NCBI GenBank assembly: GCA_905210525.1
Contig: CAJLXE010000016.1
Coordinates: 1-15,103 of the forward strand
Direction: 5' to 3'
DNA: 15,103 nt
Source: an uncultured Clostridia bacterium
GTDB taxonomy: Bacteria > Bacillota > Clostridia > HGM11327
Both the position numbers and the translations under genes were made by a program. Positions 13,994 through 15,103 of the stretch are shown piece after piece; position 1 is the stretch's first letter, and every line of letters starts with the position of its first letter. The notes under the pieces are model-generated. The model was given only the letters and a program-made list of their open reading frames with translations, was not told the origin of the DNA and searched no databases.

Positions 13994-15103
13994 ATGAAAA
14001 GTAAGAACAAAATATTCGGTTTGGTACTTTTATGCATTGCGGTCTCTTTTTCGATGATGTGTGCGACTGCGTGTGTAAAAAATACCCCTGCTCCGACACC
14101 GATTCCCACCTCAGACGCAGCGACCGAAAAAAACGTTTACGAGCTTTACAAAGAAAAGTACCCCGAATATAAGGGTACAGAAGAAGAATGGCTCAAAGAT
14201 CTTCTTGACGGCAAGCTCGGCATTACCGATAATACCGCATACAATCGTTACAAGGAAAAGCATCCGGAATACGATGGTACAAAAGAAGAATGGTTAAACG
14301 ATCTTCTTGACGGTAATCTCGGCTGCACCGATAATATTGCATACGATCGTTACAAGGAAAAGTATCCCGAGTATAACGGCTCAAAGGAAGAATGGCTCAA
14401 AGATCTTCTTGACGGTAATCTCGGCATTGCCGATAATACCGCATACGACCGTTACAAGGAAAAGTATCCCGAGTACGATGGCTCAAAGCAAGAATGGTTA
14501 AACGATCTTCTTGACGGCAAGCTCGGCAACACCGATAATACCGCATACGATCGTTACAAGGAAAAATACCCTAAATACGAAGGCAACGAGGAACAATGGC
14601 TCAGCGATCTTCTCAACGGCAAGCTCAGCAATCCCGAAAATACGGCATACGACCTTTATAAGGAAAAATACCCCGACTATGAAGGTGACGAGGAACAATG
14701 GCTCAAGGACCTTCTTGACGGCAAGCTTGGTAATAACGCAGATACGCCGGTAACTCCCGAAAAAAACGTATATGAGCTCTACAAAGAAAAGTATCCCGAC
14801 TACAAAGGCACAGAGGAACAATGGCTCAAAGACCTTCTCGACGGCAAGCTTGGTAATCCAGAAAAAAGCGCATACGACATCTATAAGGAAAAGTTCCCCA
14901 ACTACAAAGGCACAGAGGAACAATGGTTCAACGATCTTTTTGACGGCAAGCTCGGCACTCCTAAAAAGAGCGCATACGACATCTATAAGGAAAAGTTCCC
15001 CAACTACAAAGGCACAGAGGAACAATGGTTCAACGATCTTTTTGACGGCAAGCTCGGCACTCCTAAAAAGAGCGCATACGACATCTATAAGGAAAAGTTC
15101 CCC
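13994..15103 (+). CDS. Putative lipoprotein of 34-residue tandem repeats, 3'-truncated by window edge
   Basis: The open frame runs from ATG 13994 through 370 codons to the last base, with no stop. GGAGG at 13980-13984 is correctly spaced. Residues 1-26 are a signal peptide (KSKNK, then a hydrophobic stretch) ending in ATAC, a plausible lipobox with lipidated C27, so the protein should be membrane-anchored and face outward. After a short Pro/Thr linker (about 31-46), everything is repeats of the form AYDxYKEKYPxYxGTEEEWLxDLLDGKLG, nine complete and one partial. They are rich in Tyr, Trp, Lys, Asp and Glu, probably small helical units. The GTEEEWL..L..G signature resembles the motif seen in phage tail and secreted proteins of Firmicutes (from memory). 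Any functional domain would lie beyond the window. Binding or spacer roles at the cell surface are guesses. Confidence 0.85.
   Translation, partial: MKSKNKIFGLVLLCIAVSFSMMCATACVKNTPAPTPIPTSDAATEKNVYELYKEKYPEYKGTEEEWLKDLLDGKLGITDNTAYNRYKEKHPEYDGTKEEWLNDLLDGNLGCTDNIAYDRYKEKYPEYNGSKEEWLKDLLDGNLGIADNTAYDRYKEKYPEYDGSKQEWLNDLLDGKLGNTDNTAYDRYKEKYPKYEGNEEQWLSDLLNGKLSNPENTAYDLYKEKYPDYEGDEEQWLKDLLDGKLGNNADTPVTPEKNVYELYKEKYPDYKGTEEQWLKDLLDGKLGNPEKSAYDIYKEKFPNYKGTEEQWFNDLFDGKLGTPKKSAYDIYKEKFPNYKGTEEQWFNDLFDGKLGTPKKSAYDIYKEKFP
14132..15103 (+). repeat. 102-bp coding tandem repeats, 9 full copies plus a partial tenth
   Basis: Copies start at 14132, 14234, 14336, 14438, 14540 and 14642. A 21-nt spacer (14744-14764, encoding DTPVTPE) follows, then copies at 14765, 14867, 14969 and 15071 (cut by the window end). 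Copies 8 (14867-14968) and 9 (14969-15070) are identical at every base, and the visible 33 bases of copy 10 agree with them. Earlier copies differ at many codons while keeping the amino-acid pattern. Copies 1 and 7 share the lead-in EKNVYELYKEKYP, so the array is built of two blocks. Confidence 0.93.

Noticed and set aside
14498..15025. 175-codon antisense open frame
   Set aside because: It is the complement of the 102-bp coding repeats; its periodic protein is an artefact of the repeat lacking stops on that strand.
14132..15103. CRISPR-like or non-coding repeat array
   Set aside because: Units are contiguous 102-bp in-frame coding repeats without unique spacers, and no cas genes are present.

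Overview
The window reads as chromosomal DNA of a fermentative, obligately anaerobic Firmicute of the class Clostridia, probably a gut or rumen relative of Ruminococcaceae/Oscillospirales. The grounds are AdhE, [FeFe]-hydrogenase-type proteins with many Cys-rich iron-sulfur domains, Clostridia-like GGAGG-type ribosome sites, frequent TTG/GTG starts, heavy ATA (Ile) use, and a KtrAB + TsaE/TsaB/RimI arrangement. The taxon is inferred; there is no rRNA in the window.

Layout. (1) 1-2783: the 3' three quarters of adhE (bifunctional acetaldehyde-CoA/alcohol dehydrogenase), then an APH/choline-kinase-like phosphotransferase 17 nt downstream. (2) 2870-7492: a redox/H2-sensing cluster on the same strand. 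It holds a small thioredoxin-fold [2Fe-2S] ferredoxin, a HydS-type sensory [FeFe] hydrogenase-like protein (2x[4Fe-4S], H-cluster domain, extra FeS domain, PAS), a SpoIIE/PP2C-type phosphatase with an unassigned C-terminal domain, and a second [FeFe]-hydrogenase-like protein. The last three genes overlap by 4-8 nt. (3) 7711-11341: after a good promoter, ktrB-ktrA (K+ uptake) run straight into tsaE-tsaB-rimI (tRNA t6A synthesis and N-acetylation), with junctions that overlap or are nearly abutting. (4) 11342-12159: an accessory-looking stretch with one unrecognised acidic 135-aa protein, its own promoter, and strong hairpins on both sides. (5) 12160-13038, minus strand: dapA (lysine/diaminopimelate pathway). 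(6) 13285-15103: a TetR-family regulator with a consensus promoter and a palindrome at its transcription start, followed after 4 nt by a putative lipoprotein made almost wholly of 34-residue tandem repeats, cut off by the window end.

How it may work together. AdhE consumes NADH to make ethanol, while hydrogenases dispose of electrons as H2. A HydS-PAS sensor translationally coupled to a PP2C phosphatase suggests that H2 or redox state is turned into a protein-dephosphorylation signal, possibly setting the balance between ethanol and H2. That link is inference: the phosphatase's target (for example an anti-sigma-antagonist or HPr-like protein) is not in the window. The other clearly accessory element is the TetR/tandem-repeat lipoprotein pair, whose two most recent complete repeat copies are identical at the DNA level. 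No rRNA, tRNA, CRISPR array, transposase or phage gene is visible. No gene-free stretch exceeds 300 bases.
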